Shown: one piece after another, positions 19,154-27,872 of the stretch | How positions within the stretch are numbered: the stretch's first letter is position 1 | Layout of the letters: each line of letters opens with the position of its first letter | Source of the DNA: an uncultured Flavobacteriales bacterium | Lineage (GTDB): Bacteria; Bacteroidota; Bacteroidia; Flavobacteriales_D; Parvicellaceae | NCBI GenBank assembly: GCA_943787725.1 | Contig: CALSNM010000001.1 | Location: forward strand, 62,001-126,000 | Direction: 5' to 3' | Length of the DNA: 64,000 nucleotides | Position numbers and translations under genes: made by a program | Notes under the pieces: model-generated | Seen by the model: the letters and a program-made list of their open reading frames with translations, nothing else | Database searches by the model: none | Told to the model about the DNA's origin: nothing

Positions 19154-20746
19154 TTGTTAAACAAAAAAATTATATTGGGTATATCCTTCCTAAGCGGCAT
19201 TGCGCTTATAGGATTAGTTTTTATTCAAGTTTATTGGATACAGAGTGCTATTGAACAGCGAAAATCTCAATTTGAAGATAATGTTAAAAAATCGTTGATA
19301 GAAGTTGTTCATGATGTGGATAGGTTTGAAGCAATTTCTCGTATGAATAAAAATGTAGGAAGTAAAAACCTTCTCAATCAATTACTTCAAACGGGAGGGA
19401 ATGCATTGCAAAATCACGCTAGTTATTGGGATGAATTAGACACAGTTTTTAACGCTATTCATAATAATTTTAATGTTCAAATAGTTGAAAAACATGTACT
19501 AAACAAAAAAGCTGGTTCGAAAAGTCATCATAAAATCATTTCGCAAAAGTATGGAAATGATACAGCGTTTACAATTGAAATAACGGATACTACTCCATCG
19601 AAGTTTAATGCTATAAGCAAAGATTTATGGAGTCAAAAAACGGATATAGTGGAAGAGTTAGTATCAGATATTTTTTCATTTGATTTCTTTGGTTTAAATG
19701 TAGAGAGAATAACTCAGCCTGATTTGGATAGTATAATTGAATCGGCGTTGAAGAAAAATGGAATTAACACAAAATATCAGATGGGCGTCTTTGATATAAT
19801 GAATCAATCCATTTATGAGGAAAATATTGATAATCAAAATACCTTGTATGAAAGCCCTTTTAAGATATCCTTGTTCCCAAATGATATTTTTGGGAGCCCA
19901 TTATACTTAAGCCTATATTTCCCGAATGAAAAGGCATTCATATTAAAATCAATGTGGATAATGTTGGTAATCTCTGCCATTTTTGTTCTAATTATAATAT
20001 TTGCTTTTTACTATTCCATCTCCACAATATTTAAGCAAAAGAAGCTCTCTATCATTAAAAATGATTTCATTAATAATATGACACATGAACTAAAAACACC
20101 TATTTCAACTATATCATTAGCTTGCGAAGCTCTAAATGATTCAGAAATTAAGAATTCGAAAGAAACTCAAGGTCGTTTCGTGAATATGATTAATGAAGAG
20201 AACAAGCGGCTGGGAGTATTAGTAGAAAATGTTTTACAAAGTGCAGTTATTGACAAAGGCGAATTAAATCTCAAAGAAGAAATTTTTAACATTCATGATG
20301 TTATTGATCGAGCAGTAAAGAATGTAAAAATACAAGTAGAAAAAAAACATGGCCAAATTGTGGTGTCTAAATTAGCCACCAAAGTGCAGGTTTATGCAGA
20401 TAAAGTTCACATTACTAATTTGATTTACAATTTATTGGACAATGCAAATAAATATACTCCAATTCAGCCTTCGATAGAAATATCGACAGAGGATATTGTT
20501 GGAGGAATCGTAATAAAAGTAAAGGATAACGGAATTGGTATTAGTAAAGAAAATCAGAAAAAAATATTTGAAAAATTATACCGAGTGCCAACCGGAAATT
20601 TGCATGATGTTAAAGGATTTGGCTTGGGATTAAGTTATGTAAAAGCAATTATAGAAAAACATAATGGAACAATAAACGTTGAAAGTATTTTAGGAAAAGG
20701 AAGTACTTTTGTATTGACCTTGCCTATTGAAAAACAAAAAAAATGA
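19154..20746 (+). CDS. Sensor histidine kinase, RprX-like
   Basis: 530 residues. It has a TM segment near residues 5-27, an extracytoplasmic sensor region to about 265, and a second TM at about 266-290. A HisKA domain follows with the phospho-accepting His311 (NNMTHELKTPISTI), then a HATPase domain with the N box NLIYNLLDNANKYTP, G1 VKDNGIGIS and G2 GFGLGLSYVKAI. Layout matches the RprX-type kinases of Bacteroidota. The signal is unknown. The frame opens at TTG, just after a TACATTTG box. Its stop overlaps the regulator's ATG by 4 nt, so the pair is translationally coupled. Confidence 0.92.
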   Translation: MLNKKIILGISFLSGIALIGLVFIQVYWIQSAIEQRKSQFEDNVKKSLIEVVHDVDRFEAISRMNKNVGSKNLLNQLLQTGGNALQNHASYWDELDTVFNAIHNNFNVQIVEKHVLNKKAGSKSHHKIISQKYGNDTAFTIEITDTTPSKFNAISKDLWSQKTDIVEELVSDIFSFDFFGLNVERITQPDLDSIIESALKKNGINTKYQMGVFDIMNQSIYEENIDNQNTLYESPFKISLFPNDIFGSPLYLSLYFPNEKAFILKSMWIMLVISAIFVLIIIFAFYYSISTIFKQKKLSIIKNDFINNMTHELKTPISTISLACEALNDSEIKNSKETQGRFVNMINEENKRLGVLVENVLQSAVIDKGELNLKEEIFNIHDVIDRAVKNVKIQVEKKHGQIVVSKLATKVQVYADKVHITNLIYNLLDNANKYTPIQPSIEISTEDIVGGIVIKVKDNGIGISKENQKKIFEKLYRVPTGNLHDVKGFGLGLSYVKAIIEKHNGTINVESILGKGSTFVLTLPIEKQKK

Positions 20747-21432
20747 ATAAAAAAACCAAAATATTACTCGTAGAAGACGATCCAAATTTAGGAATATTAT
20801 TGTCAGAGTATCTGGTTGCTAAAGGTAACGAATGTACGCTAAGAACAAATGGACAAGAAGGTTTTGAAACATTTGTTAAAGGAACTTTCGACTTTCTAAT
20901 TTTAGACGTAATGATGCCAGTAAAAGATGGCTTTACAATGGCCAAGGAAATTAGAGGAATTGATAAAGATGTGCCAATTTTATTTTTAACCGCAAAATCC
21001 CTTAAAGAAGATACCCTTCAGGGTTTTAATGTAGGTGGTGACGATTATATGACCAAACCATTTAGTATGGAAGAGTTGTTAGTTCGAATAGGGGCAATCC
21101 TGAGACGAACTCAAGGGAATGAAGAGCAGAATCAAGGGACTTATAATGTTGGCACGTATCAATTTGATTTTAATCAGCGATTGTTGATCAATGGAGGCGA
21201 TGAACAAAAGTTGACGACTAAGGAGAATGCACTTCTTAAGTTACTATGTAAGAATATCAATGGAGTTTTAGAGCGAAATCATGCACTAAATGCTGTATGG
21301 GGTGATGATAATTATTTTAATGGAAGAAGCATGGATGTGTACATCGCAAAGTTGAGAAAATACCTTAAAAAAGATGGAAATGTCGAAATAGTAAACGTCC
21401 ATGGTAAGGGTTTTAAGCTATTTGTAAAGTAA
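20743..21432 (+). CDS. OmpR-family response regulator, RprY-like
   Basis: 229 residues. The receiver domain has acidic pocket Asp12/Asp13, phospho-acceptor Asp55 (FLILDVMMP) and Lys105 (DYMTKPF). A winged-helix DNA-binding domain follows (about 130-229) with LTTKENALLKLLC, GRSMDVYIAKLRKYL and VNVHGKGFKL. It is the partner of the kinase it overlaps (ATGA). Target genes are unknown; the TonB-like gene lies 126 nt downstream in the same direction and may have its own transcript. Confidence 0.94.
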   Translation: MNKKTKILLVEDDPNLGILLSEYLVAKGNECTLRTNGQEGFETFVKGTFDFLILDVMMPVKDGFTMAKEIRGIDKDVPILFLTAKSLKEDTLQGFNVGGDDYMTKPFSMEELLVRIGAILRRTQGNEEQNQGTYNVGTYQFDFNQRLLINGGDEQKLTTKENALLKLLCKNINGVLERNHALNAVWGDDNYFNGRSMDVYIAKLRKYLKKDGNVEIVNVHGKGFKLFVK

Positions 21433-21558
21433 ATAATTGCCGTTTCCTTATTATCTGCACCGTTACTACAATGTTTAATTACGTTAGGCTGTAAAATCCG
21501 CTAAATTTAAATAAAGGCAAGGTGTTTGTTTCTTTTTAGGAAACAAAAATCAAACGCC

Positions 21559-22260
21559 ATGATAAACAAAAAATCAAAAACAGCTAACCTTGAGAATAAC
21601 AAGAGTACTTTTCTACAGCTAGGTTTCATAGTTGCAATTTCCTTTACATTAGTCGCTTTTGAATGGATAGAATCCGAACATCTTGGAACCGATATAGAAA
21701 GTAACTTAAACGCAGAACTTGCGCCTGAGCACATTATTGAGGTCGACTTAATAAAACCAAAGAAAAAGGTGATTATTCCAAAAAAAATCACGAAGACTAA
21801 TACAGTTGTAATTGCGAAAAAACCAATTGTAGCTGCGGCTTCTGTAATTATTGACCCAAATGCGGATATTGAGCCTCCAATTAATTGGGATATTTTTGAT
21901 GAGGGCGATTCGGATGAACCTATTGATATAGTAGAATTGGATTCTGTTTATATTCATGTTCAAGAAATGCCAGAATTTCCAGGTGGATTGAAAGCAATGT
22001 ATCAATTTATGGGAGATAATATTAAATATCCAGTAATTTCTGCTGAAGCTGGTTCTCAAGGTCAAGCATATGTTAATTTTACAATTGAAAAAAATGGAAA
22101 AATTACAAATGTGAAAATTTTAGGAGGATCTGCAGATAAGAGATGCAAAAAGGAAGCTGTAAGGGTAGTAGAGTCTATGCCTAAATGGAAACCAGGAGAA
22201 CAAAGAGGTAAAAGAGTTCGCGTAAGCTATACACTTCCAGTCCGATTCGTGTTAGATTAA
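21559..22260 (+). CDS. TonB-family energy transducer
   Basis: I take the ATG at 21559 (MINKKSKTANLENN); the frame is open 33 nt further upstream. About 233 residues: one N-terminal TM (FLQLGFIVAISFTLVAFEW), a Lys/Pro-containing periplasmic linker with VDLIKPKKK, then an acidic stretch (WDIFDEGDSDEP). The TonB C-terminal domain follows with MPEFPGGLKAMYQFMGDNIKYP, GQAYVNFTIEKNGKI and LPVRFVLD. It would pass proton-motive energy to outer-membrane receptors. No exbBD genes are adjacent. Confidence 0.88.
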   Translation: MINKKSKTANLENNKSTFLQLGFIVAISFTLVAFEWIESEHLGTDIESNLNAELAPEHIIEVDLIKPKKKVIIPKKITKTNTVVIAKKPIVAAASVIIDPNADIEPPINWDIFDEGDSDEPIDIVELDSVYIHVQEMPEFPGGLKAMYQFMGDNIKYPVISAEAGSQGQAYVNFTIEKNGKITNVKILGGSADKRCKKEAVRVVESMPKWKPGEQRGKRVRVSYTLPVRFVLD

Positions 22261-22321
22261 ATCAAAGTGATAATTAATGCAAATACAAAGCGAACCAGTT
22301 ATTGATTTCCCTTTTTTTAAT

Positions 22322-23110
22322 TTATAAGCTTTTTGTTCTTCCACCATCTACAGGGACATTAATCCCATTAATGTAACTCGCAGCAGGAGAAGCTAAAAAC
22401 GAAATAGCATTTGCTATTTCAACGGCTTCAGCAAACCTCTTCATAGGAACTTGATTTGTCATTTCATTGCCAATATCCTCAATACTTCTTCCTGTTTTAG
22501 AAGCTTTATTTTCAATAATAGATTGCAAGCGAATAGTATTTGTTGCACCTGGCAGAACATTGTTTACTGTAATATTAAACTCCCCTAGTTCATTTGCTAA
22601 TGTTTTAGACCAGCTGGCAACAGCTCCTCTTATAGTGTTTGAAACTCCAAGACCATTTAAGGGTTGTTTCACAGAAGTTGAAATTACATTTATTATCCTT
22701 CCATAACCTTCAGATTTCATTCCTACAACTACAGCTTGAGCTAAGCATTGATTGCTTATAAGATGCATTTGGAATGCACTTGTATATTCATCAGTTTTTG
22801 CTCCTATGGCTGCCCCCCCGGGAGGTCCACCAGTGTTGTTTACCAAAATATGTACTGGGCCATTTTTCGTTATAAACTCTTCAACGCTCAATTTTAATTC
22901 TGTAGGGAAGTTAAAATCAGCTTTCACAAAGTTATGTCTTTGCCCTTTAGATATATCCAGTTCCTGTTGGACAGAAGCAAGTTTAACTTCATTTCTAGCA
23001 ACTAAAACAATATTTGCTCCCATTTTTGCAAGTTGTAAAGCAGTTGCTTTACCTATACCTTGTGTGCTACCGCAAACAATTGCTGTTTTCCCTGATAAGT
23101 CTAAGTTCAT
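22322..23110 (-). CDS. Short-chain dehydrogenase/reductase family protein, atypical active site
   Basis: 262 residues with a normal cofactor end (VCGSTQGIGKATALQLAKMGA, VNNTGGPPGG) and a normal C-terminus (AIGAKTDEY earlier; SYINGINVPVDGG at the end). The catalytic stretch reads STSVKQPLNGLGVSNTIRGAVASWSKTLANELG. The Tyr-x3-Lys pair of classical SDRs is missing: S-N-T-x-R occupies its place. This variant recurs in some bacterial SDRs, so it is a subfamily trait and not damage here, but the reaction is unclear. A TACATTTG box lies 23 nt before the ATG. Divergent from the dioxygenase gene. Confidence 0.88.
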   Translation of the reverse strand: MNLDLSGKTAIVCGSTQGIGKATALQLAKMGANIVLVARNEVKLASVQQELDISKGQRHNFVKADFNFPTELKLSVEEFITKNGPVHILVNNTGGPPGGAAIGAKTDEYTSAFQMHLISNQCLAQAVVVGMKSEGYGRIINVISTSVKQPLNGLGVSNTIRGAVASWSKTLANELGEFNITVNNVLPGATNTIRLQSIIENKASKTGRSIEDIGNEMTNQVPMKRFAEAVEIANAISFLASPAASYINGINVPVDGGRTKSL

Positions 23111-23132
23111 AGAGGCTAAATTTTATAAAAAT

Positions 23133-23140
23133 CAAATGTA
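23133..23140 (-). promoter_or_regulatory. Bacteroidota-type -7 box for the SDR gene
   Basis: TACATTTG on the minus strand, 23 nt before the SDR start. On the other strand a TACCTTTA box at 23213-23220 may serve the divergent dioxygenase gene. Confidence 0.5.
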
Positions 23141-23244
23141 GTAAACAGAAGTCAATTTTACAGAAATAATATTAACTGATTTTTTTCATTATAAAAAGTG
23201 GCCAAGAGTTCGTACCTTTACAGTTCAATATTAAAACAGCTATT

Positions 23245-23778
23245 ATGTCAATAGGGATGCCTTTTAATTTCAATCAATGGATTGAAGACAACAAAGATAA
23301 ATTGAAGCCACCTGTTTCAAACAAAAGTATTTATCCATTATCAAAGGATTATATTGTTATGGTTGTTGGTGGTCCAAATGCTCGTAAAGATTATCATTAT
23401 AATGAAACGGAAGAGTTGTTTTATCAGCTAAAAGGAGATATAGCAGTAACGATTCAAGCCGATGGAAAAGCTGTTAAAATTCCAATTAAAGAAGGAGACA
23501 TGTTTTTGCTTCCTGCCAAAACTCCGCATTCTCCCGTTAGACCCGAAAATTCCATTGGACTTGTGATTGAGCGCGTCAGAAAAGGAACTGATTATAGAGA
23601 TGGATTAATGTGGTTTTGTGATGAGTGTAATCACAAATTGTATGAAGAACGCTTTACGTTAAATGACATTGTCAATGATTTCTTAGAGGTATTCAGAAGG
23701 TTCTATAATTCTGAAAAAAACAGAACTTGTGAAAATTGTAATCATGTTATGGAAACAGATCCAAAATTCACTGATTGA
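23245..23778 (+). CDS. nbaC: 3-hydroxyanthranilate 3,4-dioxygenase
   Basis: Cleaves the ring of 3-hydroxyanthranilate in the kynurenine pathway, leading to quinolinate for NAD synthesis or to further breakdown. The 177-residue cupin has the iron ligands His51, Glu57 and His95 and substrate Arg47, at the numbering known for the well-studied Cupriavidus enzyme. A second, rubredoxin-like metal site is complete: Cys125-x2-Cys128 and Cys162-x2-Cys165. No other kynurenine gene is nearby. Its stop codon abuts, with no gap, the stop of the convergent 1297-residue gene. Confidence 0.96.
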   Translation: MSIGMPFNFNQWIEDNKDKLKPPVSNKSIYPLSKDYIVMVVGGPNARKDYHYNETEELFYQLKGDIAVTIQADGKAVKIPIKEGDMFLLPAKTPHSPVRPENSIGLVIERVRKGTDYRDGLMWFCDECNHKLYEERFTLNDIVNDFLEVFRRFYNSEKNRTCENCNHVMETDPKFTD

Positions 23779-26700
23779 TTAGTGAATAACATTAACGTGG
23801 CCAATTAGACTCACTATATTATTTTGAAAGTCTTCATAAGTCACTTTCCAAACGTAAGTGTCGTTTTGGACTGAGACACCTTTGTGCCTTCCATCCCAGT
23901 AATCATCCATACTATCAGCAGTATAAATTAATTCACCCCAACGATTGAATATATATAACTGAAATGATTTTATTTCTTCACCTTTAATTACAAAGTAATC
24001 GTTTATCCCGTCACTGTTTGGAGTAAATGTGTTAGGAATATACAAAACACCATCTAAAAAAACCATTACAGTATCCGAATTTTCACACCCATTTTGATCT
24101 ATAGTATATAGAATGTATGAAGAGGTTTCTACAGGACTAATTTCAGGATTTAAACAATATATACAGCTCAGGCTATCTTGAGAATCCCAAAAATAATTCC
24201 CAGAAGCTGTTCCATTTAAAGAAATTACATCACCAAACTCAATAAAAATATCTTCACCGGCATCTACCAAAGGAATTGGATGAATGTTAACTGTAACATC
24301 CAATGTTTTCATGCAACCTGCCAGGTTGGTAATGTCAACAAAATATGTGGTGTTGGATACTGGAGAAGCTATTGTTGTGCTTTCTGAAGGATTTGACAAA
24401 GATCCTGAAGGATACCAATTATAATAATCACCTCCATCTGCCCAAAGATTTGCATATCCACCGGGACATATTGCAGTGTCATTTACAATAGTAGGATTAA
24501 TACTTATAACAGAAATTTGAATGGAATCACTAACAGTACCGCAAATGTTTGTTAAATCAACATATATAGTAGCATCTGTATCTAATTGCGCGATAGTAAT
24601 AGAATCCGTTGGATTGGCAACCAAATTAGCTGGGGACCATAAAATAGATGATGCTCCATAGGCATAAATCTCAAATAAATCATCTTGGCAAACAGTTGTA
24701 TCTGGCGAAATATTTGGCAGAGGAACAGAGCTGACAGCTGTTATAACAACAGAATCAGTAATTACACATCCATTAGCTGTCGTGATATCTACATAATAGG
24801 TTATGGAAGAAAGTGGAGCGACATTTGGTGTTTGGGAAGAAGGATTGATCATAGCTGTAGTTGGATACCATGAATAGTTTATTCCTCCAAAAGCTTCCAG
24901 TGTTGTAATTGCACCACCGCAAATTGTTGCGTCTGGAATTGTTGAAGTAGTAGCGGTATGAACAAAAATAGTAGCATCTGCTGTGTCTATACCGCAATTA
25001 TCAGTTACTATTACCTCGTAGGCAGTTGTTACAGGAGGGAATGCTATTGGATTTGAAATAGTAGGGTCAGATAAATAGTTTGTAGGTGTCCAAGAGTAAG
25101 ATGTTCCTCCGGAAGCCTCCAAAAGGATACTGTCCCCCGGGCAAATAGTGTCTATTTGCTGAATTACCGCATTATCAATCGCAAGAACATCAATTATTAT
25201 GGAGGAAGTATCTGATGATAAGCATCCTAAAGAATCTGAAACAATTAACGTAACCTCATACTGCCCAACTGTATTATAAATATGGGCAGGAGCAAAATCA
25301 TTAGAGGAATTTCCGTCTCCAAAATCCCATTCATAAACATTTCCTCCCGAAGAAAGATTATCAAATTGATAAGAACTTGGCAAGCAAACCCATGGTTGCG
25401 GAATACTTATGGCAGGAGTAATATTTCCTAAATCAAATTTAAATGCACCTAAATTACAGTTAGTACTATTATTTGTTGTGGACCATGCTCCTGCAGAGGT
25501 AGGAAAGTCAGAACTGCCGCCACAACCCGCACAAACAGCCTGGTATACATTTCCGTTTTTATCAAATCTACTTGTGCCTCCATCTACGTGTTCAGCGCTT
25601 ATTCCTCCGCCAAAAAAGGTTCCATAAACTAAACCAACTGCACCTGGACTAAAGACAGCTAAATAAAAATCACTTCCATCTGTAGTAGATTGAAAAGGCG
25701 AATTTCCGGTGCTTACTGAACTTAAGGGCATTCCAACAGTATTACCCCCCGCATAGCCAGCATTTGTGTTTCCTCCCCACCCAGAAGTATAAATTAAACC
25801 ACAATCTGATACTAAAAATGCTGATGGGGAAATGTTAATACCATTTCCTGCGCCAAAAACAGTTGAAAATATAGTTGTTGCTAGATTGACATCAAACTTA
25901 TGGATAAACTGACCACTTCCCGGATTTGAGAAAACATTACTAGGGGTAATATTATAGCTTCCTTGGGTTTGACCAAAAACATAAATGTCATCATTTAAAT
26001 CTACTTGCACAAAATAGCATTGGTCATATGCCGCTGTTCCTACGTAGGTGGAATTCATTAATGTACTTCCAGCTGTGTTTAATTTAATAATAAAACCATC
26101 CGAATCTCCAAAAGGAGCAGTGTTTTGACCAGAAGTCATGGTTAAGTTGGAACTTAAAGTACCTCCAGTAATAATTGGTTCATCTGATGAATTCAATTGA
26201 ATGGAGTATGCAGCATCAGCGTTTGAACCTCCATAATAACTACTCCACAAAAGCCCGGACAAATTAGCATTGAACTTAAATACCACTGCATCATGGTCGC
26301 CGCCATTTAAAGCCTGTAAAGGGTTTACAACCGGAAAGTCAATTGATGATGTTGTAGAAGCAACCCAACAATTATCATTCGCATCCACTATTATCTCTCC
26401 ACGAAATTCATCTCCATAATTTTTTTTTAATAAATCCGAGTTAAGTGCATCATTTCCTGAACCCCCAATATATGTTCCTCCAATTAATCCGATGCCCGTA
26501 GGGGTAAATTTAGCGACATAAGCATCTGTGCCGTCCACATAATTGAGTACTCCATTTTGAACATTTGTTCCTCCATTAAAACTGTCGTCATATGCTCCAG
26601 ATGAGGTTGGCAGATCTAATGAACTGGTAGAGCCAAAAACATACAATTCTCCTGAGGCATTGCAGACAATGCTGTGAGGGTTTTCATTTCCCGCACCTCC

Positions 26701-27672
26701 ATAATAAGTTGAATAAATTAAGTTTGTACCGTCAGCTGAAAATTTAGAAATCGAAGCATCCGTGCCCGGATAGTTTACTCCGCTTCCACCGTTGTATGTG
26801 CTTTGGAATGCTCCAACTGAAATTGGATAGCCAATGGCAAAAGCAACTCCAGCAATATACATGTTTTCATCATCATCATATGTGGCCGTATACCCCCAGT
26901 TGTCGGCAGTAGATCCGGTATAAGTGGCAAATGTTAAGATAGGATCAATAATGAGTTCTTTTGTTCTGTCATAACCTTCTGGAAAATCAAATGATAATTT
27001 ATTCCCTTCTAATTTATACTTACATTTCACCTGTCTTTCGGTACCATCAATATTTTGAAATGCATAAGGACTTTGTTCAATAACATATCCAAGACTGATA
27101 GGTATATGTAAATGGCCTTTTTTTATTTTTAAATTTTCAACCCCCTCATATTCAATTAATATGTCATCAGTATTACTTCCTGGTTCTGCAATCAAATCAT
27201 ATTTTAATTGCCCATGGTATTCATAATATTTTAAATCAATCCCTTGGTAAAGGTTAGAGTACTGAACTTGCCCATAACCATAAACGTTCGAAGCCCATTT
27301 TGATCTATCATTTCCGATATAATAATTATAGTATTCTTTTGATTTTAATTCTTTAACAATGCTTCCTTTGTTTGCATTAAGAAAATGAACCTTGTATGCA
27401 TGACCTTCAAAAACCGCATCTTCAATGGCTATTTTTTCGTGGTGGATATCAGAAAAAAGGCTTTTATCATAAAGGGAATATGTCATTGTGGAACCTTCTA
27501 GGTAAATATCCCCAGCGTTCGTTTTAAGTTGGAAATCAGCTTGATTATTAAATTGACCTTTATTCTCAATAAAACGTATAGTTGATTCGTCTTGGCCCCA
27601 TGAAACCATAGGTAACAAAATAACCGTAAGGAGCATAACTCCTTTAATGATATGCCGAATGCAATGTTGCAT
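23779..27672 (-). CDS. Large secreted protein with SBBP repeats, PKD domain and type IX gliding-type C-terminal domain
   Basis: 1297 residues, intact. A signal peptide (GVMLLTVILLPMVSWGQ) is followed by an N-terminal domain opening with FIENKGQFNNQADFQLKTNAG. SBBP-type repeats follow at about 240-750 (STYYGGAGNENPHSIVCNASGELYVFGST and similar), predicted to form a beta-propeller. Next come a PKD domain (about 765-830, YEWDFGDGNSSNDFAP) and several Ig-like modules with repeated CPGDSILLEASGG / CPGGYANLWADGG starts. The last 90 residues are a CHU_C domain (IPNTFTPNSDGINDYFVIKG...FNRWGELIY), the sorting signal for type IX secretion of the SprF-dependent type. Probably a surface adhesin; the ligand is unknown. 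Confidence 0.92.
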   Translation of the reverse strand: MQHCIRHIIKGVMLLTVILLPMVSWGQDESTIRFIENKGQFNNQADFQLKTNAGDIYLEGSTMTYSLYDKSLFSDIHHEKIAIEDAVFEGHAYKVHFLNANKGSIVKELKSKEYYNYYIGNDRSKWASNVYGYGQVQYSNLYQGIDLKYYEYHGQLKYDLIAEPGSNTDDILIEYEGVENLKIKKGHLHIPISLGYVIEQSPYAFQNIDGTERQVKCKYKLEGNKLSFDFPEGYDRTKELIIDPILTFATYTGSTADNWGYTATYDDDENMYIAGVAFAIGYPISVGAFQSTYNGGSGVNYPGTDASISKFSADGTNLIYSTYYGGAGNENPHSIVCNASGELYVFGSTSSLDLPTSSGAYDDSFNGGTNVQNGVLNYVDGTDAYVAKFTPTGIGLIGGTYIGGSGNDALNSDLLKKNYGDEFRGEIIVDANDNCWVASTTSSIDFPVVNPLQALNGGDHDAVVFKFNANLSGLLWSSYYGGSNADAAYSIQLNSSDEPIITGGTLSSNLTMTSGQNTAPFGDSDGFIIKLNTAGSTLMNSTYVGTAAYDQCYFVQVDLNDDIYVFGQTQGSYNITPSNVFSNPGSGQFIHKFDVNLATTIFSTVFGAGNGINISPSAFLVSDCGLIYTSGWGGNTNAGYAGGNTVGMPLSSVSTGNSPFQSTTDGSDFYLAVFSPGAVGLVYGTFFGGGISAEHVDGGTSRFDKNGNVYQAVCAGCGGSSDFPTSAGAWSTTNNSTNCNLGAFKFDLGNITPAISIPQPWVCLPSSYQFDNLSSGGNVYEWDFGDGNSSNDFAPAHIYNTVGQYEVTLIVSDSLGCLSSDTSSIIIDVLAIDNAVIQQIDTICPGDSILLEASGGTSYSWTPTNYLSDPTISNPIAFPPVTTAYEVIVTDNCGIDTADATIFVHTATTSTIPDATICGGAITTLEAFGGINYSWYPTTAMINPSSQTPNVAPLSSITYYVDITTANGCVITDSVVITAVSSVPLPNISPDTTVCQDDLFEIYAYGASSILWSPANLVANPTDSITIAQLDTDATIYVDLTNICGTVSDSIQISVISINPTIVNDTAICPGGYANLWADGGDYYNWYPSGSLSNPSESTTIASPVSNTTYFVDITNLAGCMKTLDVTVNIHPIPLVDAGEDIFIEFGDVISLNGTASGNYFWDSQDSLSCIYCLNPEISPVETSSYILYTIDQNGCENSDTVMVFLDGVLYIPNTFTPNSDGINDYFVIKGEEIKSFQLYIFNRWGELIYTADSMDDYWDGRHKGVSVQNDTYVWKVTYEDFQNNIVSLIGHVNVIH

Positions 27673-27726
27673 TTATTTTTTCACAATTCTCAAAATCACA
27701 AGGAATTAAAGACTTCTGCATGTTCA

Positions 27727-27758
27727 CAAAGTTACTTTATAACGGTAAAATAATCAAA
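27727..27758 (-). promoter_or_regulatory. Bacteroidota promoter for the large secreted protein
   Basis: TTTG (27758-27755) - 20 nt - TAACTTTG (27734-27727) on the minus strand is the best full match to the TTTG/TAnnTTTG consensus in the window. Transcription would start near 27720, with a leader of about 48 nt. Confidence 0.7.
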
Positions 27759-27859
27759 TGGTTGTATCTATTTTGGAACAATAAACAAATAAAATAAATG
27801 TTGTTAATTTATTGGTCATTTGATTCTGTAAAATAAAGTGATTAATTAACTAATTAAAT

Positions 27860-27867
27860 TAACTTTG
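27860..27867 (+). promoter_or_regulatory. Bacteroidota-type -7 box directly before purF
   Basis: TAACTTTG ends only 5 nt before the purF ATG. If used, the mRNA would be leaderless or nearly so. The -33 region has no clear TTTG. Confidence 0.45.
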
Positions 27868-27872
27868 CAAAC

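Noticed and set aside
24685-24997. Short ORFs on both strands inside the large secreted-protein gene
   Set aside because: They are rich in Tyr, Ser, Cys and Asn by codon-shadow effect and overlap an intact 1297-codon gene.
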